Shown: piece after piece, positions 10,811 through 19,642 of the stretch | Layout: each line of letters begins with the position of its first letter | Numbering within the stretch: position 1 is the stretch's first letter | Assembly: GCA_011316305.1 (NCBI GenBank) | Contig: SAUG01000040.1 | Span: 483,477 to 547,476 of the forward strand | Direction of reading: 5' to 3' | Source of the DNA: Rusavskia elegans | Lineage: Eukaryota; Ascomycota; Lecanoromycetes; Teloschistales; Teloschistaceae | Length of the DNA: 64,000 bases | The notes under the pieces: model-generated | What the model saw: the letters and a program-made list of their open reading frames with translations, nothing else | The model's database searches: none | What the model was told of the DNA's origin: nothing | Program-made: the position numbers and the translations under genes

Positions 10811-11462
10811 TTCGGTTTTATGGATGTGACCAACGCATGAGTGGTGGAATTGATTCAATGACCGCCAAGACGGGATGATCCAGGGACCACGACTTTAACT
10901 CCATTGATCCTAGTCTGAACCACCGGACGCTAGCTGTTTTGGCAAGCACTCTCCACCACCCTTCGATCTCTTCTTCAACTTGTCTCTTTTACCAATCTCT
11001 CCAAAGTTCGCTCGAGGATATCATACCACCCCCAACAGTACGGACGGGATCTTTCAACGGTACTCAGGACGTCGGTCTTCGCTGCTAAAACTGCCTGTCT
11101 AAGTCTGGTGGATGTCAGACTCAGACGAAGCAAATGGATTCATTGGCTCCCCTCTTTCTTGCCGTGATCTTCGGACATGTTCGTGAAAGCTAGATCTGCA
11201 CAGCAATGACGATGAACCAGTGGCAGTTGCAACCTTCATATGTATCCTCTCCACTCTTTTTGCTTTCCGTGGGATTTGATGCCGAAATCCACCCTCGAAT
11301 GATACAATCATGCAGATTCGAGGCTGTTCGTTCCGATTGTTATTGGCCTATCGTACGTGGCGTCGTGTTTAATAGCCCAGCAATGCCTCTTAAACGCCGC
11401 TGTGCTACCGTCTTGCCTTTCCTTCAAGCTTCAGGAAGAGCATTTCCTTAACGGCCTTTTCA
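10811..11462. promoter_or_regulatory. Divergent intergenic region between two transporter genes
   Basis: These 652 bp separate the start codons of the MFS transporter (-) and the NCS1 permease (+). No gene is seen. Pyrimidine-rich stretches occur on the plus strand near 11220-11270. Coregulation of the two transporters is possible but rests only on position. Confidence 0.4.
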
Positions 11463-13830
11463 ATGGCTAGGATACGTTATTTCTATGATAATTATGTCTT
11501 CCTTCAGCCCAAAGAACAGAGTTATACTTTGTCGCGATGGACCAGTGATGATCTGAGTCCAGTACCCAAGTCAAAGAAGAAATGGGAATGGTATCATGTC
11601 GGAGGCTTTTGGATTGCTGAAGGCTTCTCCGCTGCTCAGGTCCAAACCGCATCGGCCGCTGTCGCTGTGGGACTCAATCCCCGATTGGCCCTGGTGGCCT
11701 ACTTCATTGGCAATTTGATCATCGCCGTTCCGTGTTGTGGAAGTGGCTATATCGGATCCAAATACTCTGTCAACTTCCCTGTTATCGCCAGAGCGTCTGT
11801 ACACTATCTTTCCATTTTCTATCGATCTTGACTAAAGCCTCAATTCTAGTGCATTCGGCTTCTGGGGATCTTTCCTGGCCATTGTGGTCCGTATGGCTGT
11901 TGCTCCAATCTGGTAAGCCTACATTTCGGGTGCAAGAATTATCCCGTGCACTGGTGCGTCATCCGATTTGGCTGGCGTCGAGGTATCGGGAGCCGAGCCC
12001 GCCGGTCGAACGGATAGCTAAACATTTGGATGTACAAACTAAACATGCAATGCAAGACGAAAAAGTTCCGCTGACTGGATTATAATGCAGGTTCGGGGTA
12101 AATCTTTCCTCGCCTTCTGGGCTATGGCCGTCCCGAATCCTACAGAGATGCTTACTCTTCCACTGAAACGGAAGGACAGCACTGATCGTGGGAATATAGA
12201 TCCAAGGATACACCGGTGGTCTTGCCGTCGAGGCCATGATTCAGGCAATATGGCCCTCCTTTCTACAGTGGCATCACAACGATTTCCCTCCAAGTGCTGA
12301 TATTACCCCTGCCACGTTGCTAAGCTGTGTCATATTTTGGCTTCTGTCGCTACCTTTTCTTTACTTGAGCACCCGGAGGCTCCGCTGGGTTTTCATCGCA
12401 AAGATTGCGACCATGCCTTTCCTTTGGGTGGCCTTATTTACTTGGGCGTTGACCGCTGCTAATGGATTCGGTCCTCTTCTGTATACCCCGAGCAAGCCAA
12501 TGAATGGCATGTCAACAGGCTATCTATTTTGTTACGCTATCACGGCGTCTTCATCCGGAGCGAACTGTAAGTCTCCAATTCCAAAGGGCAGATTACGGTT
12601 GCTGACCATTACGATAGCACTAGCTGTAAACATGCCTGATCTCACGCGGTTTGCGCGCGATCCTCGATCATCCACAATTGCACAGGCGATTGGGCTACCG
12701 GTGGCGCTAACATTGAGTAAATCGAAATCACGACTGTAGTCCATCTTGATTTTGATGCTAACACATCTCAGCATATGTTCTTGGAGGTTGGTAAGATTGG
12801 ATCGGAAGCGTGCCGAAAGCTTACAGTGCCTATCAGTTACCCTGGCTGCAACTTCGCAAGTTCTATATGGCCAGATCTATTGGAACCCGCTAGAAATGAT
12901 TCAGGTCTGGGACAATAGGCCTGCGAAATTCTTTGCTGCACTCCTGTAAGCGCCGTCCATGTGTTTACTTGCTCCTCGAAGATTGACCTACATAACAGAT
13001 TTGCTTTTGCAGCTATAACCACAAGTCGGTTTTAACATAGTGCCTCGGATAATAGCTTGCTGAGGCCATCTAGATGTTGCTGCCAACTCGATATCATTTG
13101 GCAATGATCTTACGACTCTGTTTCCGAAGCATATAAACATAAGGTGGATTCCTCAGTCGGAGAATCCGCCATCCAGACTGATCCATTACTTAGGCGGGGA
13201 CAGTACATATGCGCTGTTCTAGGCTTTGCAATCTGCCCGTGGAAAATTGAGAAGGCCGCGTCAAATTTCCTGGCGTTCTTGAATGGTTACTCGATCTTCT
13301 TAGCGCCACTTTCTGCTGGTAAATTCGAGGTCACTATCTTTCAGTACGGTTGAATTAATCCTTCCTAGTCATGCTAACTGACTTCTATTTCGTGCGTCGC
13401 ATGAGTGGCTACAACGTATCACAGCTCTATACGCCAAAAGGACTTTACTGGTATAGCCATGGAGTCAATTGGCGAGCTATAGCTGCGTTCTTTTGCGGAA
13501 TGCTCCCTCTGCTTCCAGGACTGATCCATCAAATTAATCCTGGAATTGGGGGAATTACTCATGGCTACCTCAATTTCTCCTCCCTTGCATGGCTTGATAG
13601 CACAACCCTTGCATGGTAGGCTTCCTTTCGATTTTTTCACTGGTCTTTTCTGATGCTGATTAATTCTTAGTATCTCGTATTACATATTTTCCAGAATTAG
13701 ACCTTTCCCCAAACGAGCAAATACAGAGGATAAAATGTCATGGGCGATCCACGGCCAGGAGGAAAACCAAACAGTCTCGCCAAGCTCTCAGTCCGAGCGT
13801 GGAGAGAACTCAGTAATCAAAATGGAATGA
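11463..13830 (+). CDS. NCS1-family permease (purine/pyrimidine/allantoin/thiamine type), 539 aa, 12 exons with a 7-nt micro-exon
   Basis: NCS1 permeases import nucleobases, hydantoins or related vitamins across the plasma membrane. Exons: 11463-11794, 11850-11912, 12091-12097, 12200-12566, 12618-12716, 12772-12786, 12837-12945, 12999-13024, 13074-13143, 13194-13318, 13369-13615, 13671-13830. At first sight the gene looks broken, but this model keeps one frame throughout and restores family motifs: SKYSVNFPVIARAAFGFWG, WFGIQGYTGG, NSLAVNMPDLTRF, TLAATSQVLYG, TTNVAANSISFGNDL and NIRRGQYICAVLGFAICPW. Twelve hydrophobic spans are expected and the length suits the family. Several junctions use weaker donors (GTCTGT, GTTGGT, GTCGGT). 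The 7-nt exon supplies part of W, then F and G. The substrate cannot be read from sequence. Confidence 0.85.
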
Positions 13831-14549
13831 CCGGTGCAAGACCCAGCAAACATGGTGTATATACGACTTTTGTTTGGTATGACAGTACATATGACGACGA
13901 TCTACTTTTTTCGAATCCCTTCTCCTGATCAATCGATGAAGGTGACGTCGATGCAGCGCTAAGCCGAACTACCATTGCATAAGAGAAGACCTCAGCTCGA
14001 TGAGTCATTCAAGTCAGTACAAGGGGGTCATTTGCTTTGTTGAAGCTCCACCTCATGTGGGCGAAGACTTAGCACGCACATGACTACTGCACGACTGCCC
14101 CGAGTTGACCGGATGTGCCGCATCAGGGCTCGTCATCTCAAAACTCAATCGCAATGTGGGCCACACGGCAATCACCATAAAAGTCAAGAGCCGCGTATGG
14201 TTCCGTGTCACTACCACGGTCGTTGCATCTATGAATGCATACTATAGCAGATGTTCCGTCATAGCCAAGCAGTCACTAAAACGAAAACCAACGTCGAGGT
14301 GCCTACTGCAATCTACTCCGTACTGTGGTAGATTTTCGAAATACCAATCCTGGGACCGGTGACTAAACTCATTGCTTCTCTGAGCCTAAAATCCTGCGAC
14401 CCGGCTCGATACATCATATGGGCCTTAGATGCTAAAGCCTTCCTCTACCAAGTGATTACTATATTACGGCCCCTTCCTTAGGACCTTTCTGATTTTCTCC
14501 TTCTTAAAGCTGCTACAAGTATACGATCCAGCTTTTTTATCTGTTCACT
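13831..14549. other. Intergenic region, 719 bp, no gene seen
   Basis: It lies between the NCS1 permease and the adenylating enzyme, both on the plus strand. Reading frames are short and show no family resemblance. It presumably contains the promoter for the gene at 14550. Confidence 0.5.
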
Positions 14550-16298
14550 ATGTGCCAGGATACGCCTAGTGTTCTTGACCCAAAAGTTTATGTCTCAACC
14601 GACGCTCCAGAGGCGACGAAAAAGCTATGGTCGCTGCATGGGCACCCATATTCAGATCGATACTCCAACCCTTCTCTGAACAGTATCGGTGCTTTAGTGG
14701 AGTATGCTGCTGCAGCCTACAAGCGAGAAACCGCTTTCATCTACCCGGCGCCAGAGGATGAGGACTCCTGCAAAACTATAACGTGGGAAGACTTTCACGG
14801 AGTTACTGAAGCCATCGGTATTATGTACTCCAAGAAGCTTCAGGATGAATTGGCCAGCGCAAACAGTACGAAGATCCAACCAACAGTGGCCCTATTAGGT
14901 CGGGGTACCGGCATCGAGTTCTACATCACCATCGTAGCCTTACAAAAGCTCAACATCCGAATCTTGTTGGTCTCAACTGTGTTATCAGCAGAGATAATCC
15001 AAGCGCTCTACGATCGTTGCGGAGCCCTTGCCGTGATCGTTGATGAAGAATACTCGGCGACTCCGCTCTCAGTAGCCCGCAAGATACCACTGGTCGAAAA
15101 TCCGTTTGATCTACCGAGATCAACTACAGCCGTACCAGTAACCCGCTACGAGGACGGTCTTGACCCATGGAATCGCCCTTCTATAGTTGTTCACTCCAGT
15201 GGCTCGACCGGCGTTCCAAAACCTATCATCCACACCAACGGCAGCCTTCTCCTGATCGCCAGGACATATCGGCTCCTCCCTAGCTACCACATCCAAAATT
15301 GGTACCTCCTTTTCGCTCTTTCCGGCATCGCATCCAACGTTATTCTGCCATCCGGTTTCCCCTATGGTCTGCCAACCATCTTCCCACCACGCGAATTTCC
15401 CCCTTCGCCCAAAACAATACTCAAATACCTCGACATCACCGCGCGGTTGGACTTCCCAATTGACTGCCTACATACCAACCCACAGTTGATCGAATCCATA
15501 GTCAATCACATCGGAAAGACAACCAAAGATTTCTCCGCCCTGCGTAAACTCAAAGTATTACAATCAGGTAGTGCTGCTCTCGCACAACACGTGGCAATGA
15601 AATTGTTAGAAGAAGGCATAAACCTCAAGGAGATATACGGAAGCTCGGAACTCAACATTCTGATGCGGACGTACCCTCACAATCGCTCGAATCGGCGCAT
15701 CGAATCCATGCGTCTGATGCCTCTTCCGGGCATGGACACCCATGTAGAGATGCAGGCCGTTGACGCAGGATTCTATGAACTGGTGGCTCATCAGGGTTTC
15801 CCTTGCGCCGCTGCGGGATTATGGGGATCTGGACTCGGATCGCAGGTTGAGCCTGGTCAAGTCTTTCGTACCAACGATCTTTTCGTCCGGGATGAGGTGA
15901 TGGGGGAGGGGAATTGGATTTTGAAGGGAAGGAGAGATGATATGCTTATCTTGGCTTCGGGAGGACTGAACGTTTCGGCTGTTGAAGTGGAAAGTGCGTT
16001 CAAGAAAGAAGGGGAGGGTTTGATCCGTGCGGCTATGCTGGTGGGGCATGGGAGGGAGAAGACAGGATTGCTGGTGGAAGTGGAAGAGAATGCGGATAGG
16101 GAAAACCTTCACGATGCTATAGGGAGGATAGTGCAGAGAGTTAATAAGGGTTTGAGGGAGAAGGCAAGGGTAAGTAGTGATATGGTGATGACTTTGGAAA
16201 AGGGGATGGAGCTACCTGTTGGAGTGAAAGGAAACATGAAAAGAAAGGAAGCACACGATAGATACCAAGCGGAGATACGAGCGTTGTACTTCGGATAA
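14550..16298 (+). CDS. Stand-alone ANL-superfamily adenylate-forming enzyme (acyl-CoA synthetase / NRPS-like A domain), 582 aa
   Basis: ANL enzymes activate a carboxylic acid with ATP as an acyl-adenylate. Conserved cores are present in order: HSSGSTGVPKPI (A3, ATP-binding loop), EIYGSSEL (A5), VFRTNDLF (A7, Asn in place of the usual Gly of TGD), LKGRRDDMLILASGGLNV (A8) and a C-terminal VGVKGNMKRK (A10) carrying the catalytic-type lysine. The frame is a single exon. After A10 only about 15 residues remain, so there is no carrier protein, reductase or thioesterase domain. It resembles the A domains of fungal NRPS-like reductases more than classical acetyl-CoA or long-chain acyl-CoA synthetases. 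Either a discrete activating enzyme or a truncated multidomain protein is possible. It follows the permease, but I see no other cluster genes. Confidence 0.8.
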   Translation: MCQDTPSVLDPKVYVSTDAPEATKKLWSLHGHPYSDRYSNPSLNSIGALVEYAAAAYKRETAFIYPAPEDEDSCKTITWEDFHGVTEAIGIMYSKKLQDELASANSTKIQPTVALLGRGTGIEFYITIVALQKLNIRILLVSTVLSAEIIQALYDRCGALAVIVDEEYSATPLSVARKIPLVENPFDLPRSTTAVPVTRYEDGLDPWNRPSIVVHSSGSTGVPKPIIHTNGSLLLIARTYRLLPSYHIQNWYLLFALSGIASNVILPSGFPYGLPTIFPPREFPPSPKTILKYLDITARLDFPIDCLHTNPQLIESIVNHIGKTTKDFSALRKLKVLQSGSAALAQHVAMKLLEEGINLKEIYGSSELNILMRTYPHNRSNRRIESMRLMPLPGMDTHVEMQAVDAGFYELVAHQGFPCAAAGLWGSGLGSQVEPGQVFRTNDLFVRDEVMGEGNWILKGRRDDMLILASGGLNVSAVEVESAFKKEGEGLIRAAMLVGHGREKTGLLVEVEENADRENLHDAIGRIVQRVNKGLREKARVSSDMVMTLEKGMELPVGVKGNMKRKEAHDRYQAEIRALYFG

Positions 16299-16908
16299 TA
16301 ATCGACCTGAAGACACCATCGATCTGATCCATCAGTTGTTCTTGGCCTCTTTCATCCCAACTATAATTGCCGAGGTCCACAGGACGAAAGCTTGGCGCAC
16401 CCCTGTGACGAACCTCCGTAAACAGTCCGGTGGTTGGTTGCTATGGGCCAGCCACTGCAAGCAGCAAACCTGCATGTGCTGGCACATCCCAAGTATCATC
16501 CAATTTGCGATCAGTACAAATCCTCTTCGCTTTTACCTTTGATCTCCAATTGTACTTATCTAATACCTACGAACCGTTCCACGAATTGTACGAATTGAGA
16601 AATTTCCCTTTCCCCCTTTGTACCGCTGCGTAAATACGTTCGTCCGAGCTTCAGACGAAACACGAATCAGACCGGGAATACAAAACCATCCTTCGTTTTT
16701 CTTCCAAATCGTTACCTCGATCGCCCACAACCTGTTCCCCCGACCGCTCCATCAACAGCTAGCTACCTTGACTACTCCTCCATCGCTACCCCGATCTCTC
16801 CCTCATCATTACCTCGACTCCTCTTCCATCGCTACCTCGAGCGCCTACAAACCGTAACCTCGACTGCTTCTCCATCGCTACCTCGACCACCCTTCACATC
16901 ACAGCGCA
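16299..16908. other. Intergenic region with pyrimidine-rich repeated leader
   Basis: No coding sequence is recognised. The 3' half (from about 16690) is strongly CT-rich and carries the 23-bp repeat annotated separately. It ends immediately before the ATG at 16909, suggesting it is the promoter or 5' leader of that microprotein. Confidence 0.5.
16756..16890 (+). repeat. Degenerate 23-bp tandem repeat, about six units, CT-rich
   Basis: The motif TCCATCGCTACC(T/C)CGA begins at 16779, 16825 and 16871, exactly 46 bp apart. Half-period copies with the same TACCTCGAC core fall between them, so the basic period is 23 bp. An extra degenerate unit starts near 16756. The repeat ends about 20 bp before the ATG at 16909. 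Since 23 is not a multiple of three, it is not a coding repeat. Confidence 0.7.
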
Positions 16909-17058
16909 ATGGTCAAACGCAACATCGTCATCGCGATCATCATCATCCTCCTCTTTGTCATCCTCGCCGTCGTCGGCTACGTCATCTACGCCGTCCAGAA
17001 CCAAATTTCGCTGTTCGGCAGGAGAAGGATCGTTGAGGTGGAGGATGATGATGGTTGA
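16909..17058 (+). CDS. Predicted 49-aa single-pass membrane microprotein
   Basis: A short frame from ATG 16909 to TGA 17058 encodes MVKRN, then an uninterrupted hydrophobic stretch of about 24 residues (roughly 6-29, rich in Ile, Leu and Val), then NQISLFGRRRIVEVEDDDG. A basic N-terminal flank, one membrane span, a short Arg-rich patch and an acidic end form a coherent small membrane protein. Codons in the span favour C in the third position, as in expressed fungal genes. I recognise no family. It could be a conserved small membrane subunit or an unannotated regulator. The opposite-strand frame across it is longer but looks like a shadow of this one and of the CT-rich leader. No intron is needed. 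Confidence 0.5.
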   Translation: MVKRNIVIAIIIILLFVILAVVGYVIYAVQNQISLFGRRRIVEVEDDDG

Positions 17059-17519
17059 GTGATGAGATAGGGGGTGTATTGGACATCTATGAGGATTTGT
17101 GTGTGTGTGTATTTTTTCTTCGGGATGGATAGATGGGAAAGCGTTGTTGGGATGTTGAGATGTATATAGCACTGTATATAGAATGGGTGAATCTGGTCGG
17201 TATATCGTGGTGTTGAGATAATGGGGATCGCTTTCGAGCATGGGCATTGGGTATTGGGAGAAGAATTGAAGGATTTGTTGGGTATTATGAGCGTGGGGAT
17301 TGAAGTTTAGAGTCCATTGTGGTATATGGTTTTTTCTTCCATTCACGATATGGATTGTATCAAGGATTGAATTACAAGATTAATTCTTGCTCCGAAAGTA
17401 TAACAATGACAAAAACGTTTGGTATCTTTTTCAACCATATCATACATATCCATGACGTGAGCTTATACCGTAGACTCCCACTCCATATCGTTGCCTTTCT
17501 CTCCGCACAAAGTATAAAG
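17059..17519. other. 3' intergenic region between convergent genes
   Basis: No gene is seen in 461 bp between the microprotein (+) and the zinc-finger-like protein (-). A GT dinucleotide run occurs at about 17098-17110. It probably holds the 3' UTRs of both genes. Confidence 0.5.
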
Positions 17520-19141
17520 TCATTGCTGCATCCTTTCGGCTACCCCAATACCGCCTTCCCCATTGGTCCCCTGGAACCCCTTCAGCTCCATCAACATCCT
17601 TCCCCCGTCGTCCAGATTCCCGTTACCGTGTCTTAAGTTCGGGTCGAGGACGTCTCGATCCATCATCCCGTTTTGTGGCGCTGTAGCTGAGACATCTTCA
17701 TCTTCGTCCTCCCCAGGTGCATCAACCAAGTCCTCGTCTTCCATCTCGTTGTCGCCGTCGTCTTGATAGGAGTGCTGGTCTTCAAGACCGCGATGGCCAT
17801 ACGCAGAAGCAGCGCCGTTGTGAGGTCTGCTTGGTGACCACGTGGGAACCTCAGGAAGCGGGTGTTGCGTGGCACGTTGTTCATGGATCCGGTGTTTCCA
17901 TTTCTCGAGGAGATGGTCGTAGTCCCAGTGCTGAAGATCGCGCAATTTATCAGGTTTGACTGCTGCCATGGTCATCCGACTCACTGGTATGGAGGACACC
18001 TCGAGATCGGGTGTGTTGTGTTCGGACTTCTGCTGGTCAAGTCGGTCGCGAAGATGGTGGATTTCCTGTTCCAGTTGGTCGAGGCGGTCGCGCGTACCCT
18101 GATGGCGATCATATTCTTCGGCATATGCCTTCTGACATTCCAGGCGCCATTGCTCCTGCCTTGTTTCTGGGGTCAACTTCTGCCAGCTGTTGTATGCCTC
18201 CACAAAGTGTTGCTGGTGAGTTGCTTCTTCCTTGCTTAGATTGTCGCTGAGTTGCTGGTCGACTTCGCCATTACGATCGCTATATTGGTCACCCTGGGCT
18301 ACCCTTGCTTTCCACTCCTGTAATTTCGCGAAAAGAAACCTTTTCAAGTATTCGAATTCGGATGGCCCGGGAGGATCGAGCGGCCACGTCTCTTGGCCGA
18401 GGTTAGAGTGGTGAGAGGACATTGAACGCGGTGGCGGCATACAGCGTAGACATAAAGCCGGAAAACCTAGGCGAAAGAACTCGAAGTCGAATGGAGCGGG
18501 CGGATGCGCTCGCATGCTTCATGAGCGACAGAATTAGTTGAGTACCAATGCACAAAGGGGGATATGTACCTCGCCGCTTTGATGTTCCCAAGTACCTCCT
18601 TCAAGGCAAACTCTACGGCGAGGGCTCGATCTCGTTCCTCGATTGCGACCTGCTTCATGGTAATGTTCATTTTGTTCGACCTGGGTCCTTCGGTTCTGCT
18701 AATGGGGCGCGAAGTGCTTGCCCGAGAGATTGGGGGCAATCCATTGATCACACCGGTGGCCTGCCAATTGGCGCGATTCCATTGGGTGTTGACATGCGCC
18801 CCTTTCGCCTGAGGTTTGCCATTGTGCTGCAGGGCGATGGAGGGTGAGCGCTGATCGCGGACTGGTGTTCCTTTGGAATTCGAAGGGGTTGAATCTTCCC
18901 TCTTGGAGGACGATTTGGCTTGCCTGCGAGTGACGTTCCCACGCGTGCGGCGAATCTCATCGACGTTGTGGATGCCGTCCGGAGGCTTCGGGTTTTTGGG
19001 GCGGATGTAGAGGTCTAGATGACGGCCCAAAGAAGAAGTGGTAAAGGGAGTGGTGCAGTAAGGACATTTGGTGTTCTTGACCGCTGGCTTTTTCGCCGAA
19101 TCCGCCGTTGAGCCAGGAGATGCTATGGAAGCTTCAGCCAT
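17520..19141 (-). CDS. Conserved fungal protein with N-terminal zinc-finger-like motif, 522 aa, 2 exons
   Basis: Exons on the minus strand are 19141-18570 and 18516-17520. The 53-nt intron joins KAAR-type residues to SMRAHPPAPFDFEFF in frame. Near residue 25 lies KCPYCTTPFTTSSLGRHLDL, a CxxC..H arrangement like a degenerate C2H2/C2HC finger, followed by a conserved-looking block (NPKPPDGIHNVDEIRRTRG, about residues 48-68). The middle is low-complexity and basic. The second half has an aromatic-rich stretch (EFEYLKRFLFAKLQEW), a long charged helix likely to form a coiled coil (DRLDQLEQEIHHLRDRLDQQ), and a strongly acidic C-terminal region. I have seen this architecture only as uncharacterised Eurotiomycete proteins, so I give no function. 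Nuclear location is a guess from the finger and basic segments. Confidence 0.75.
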
Positions 19142-19642
19142 AGCCTATTGTCGCATCGGCTTCGCGGTGTGTGATGCGAGGTGGGACAATCAACGCTGTC
19201 GCAACGGGGTTTGATCAAGTCACAATGGGTGAAAGTAACAAATTCAGCAGCCAAGCAAAAGCGTCGAGGAACGAATCAGCCGTTTTAATTCGGCTGGCTG
19301 ATATGGAAACAATTAACAAGCTTGGTGGTGATTGAAAGATGACAAGGGGGAAACGCCCAGTCGGGCTGACGAGATCGCAGGATGATCGATGCATCCCGCG
19401 CGAACCCTAAGAAAGTCGGCTGCACTTGCCGGAGATGAATCACCCACATCATGAAGACCTGGATATGGGGATAGGGGCTCAACTTACGGACCATAATTTG
19501 GATCGATCGAAGGAAGCGCTTCACATATTGGAAACATGTCTTGCTACAATGATCATGATTCTAAATGTACAGATCCGAATCCCCACGAATTACATGACTT
19601 GCTCTACGATGAAAAGACAATCCTTCGTCTCTGTCACCAATT
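19142..19642. other. Intergenic region, 501 bp, no gene seen
   Basis: It separates two minus-strand genes: the 3' end of the calpain gene and the promoter of the zinc-finger-like gene. Small plus-strand frames here have no supporting motif. Confidence 0.5.

Noticed and set aside
12700..13150. NCS1 permease as a pseudogene with frameshifts
   Set aside because: Every apparent break is removed by GT..AG introns that keep phase and restore family motifs.
11463..16298. Permease plus adenylating enzyme as a secondary-metabolite cluster
   Set aside because: No synthase, carrier, reductase, oxygenase or regulator gene accompanies them, and the flanking genes are housekeeping.
16894..17346. 150-aa minus-strand frame opposite the microprotein
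   Set aside because: It is rich in Asn, His, Ile and Asp from antisense low-complexity sequence, and the plus-strand 49-aa frame explains the conserved-looking composition better.
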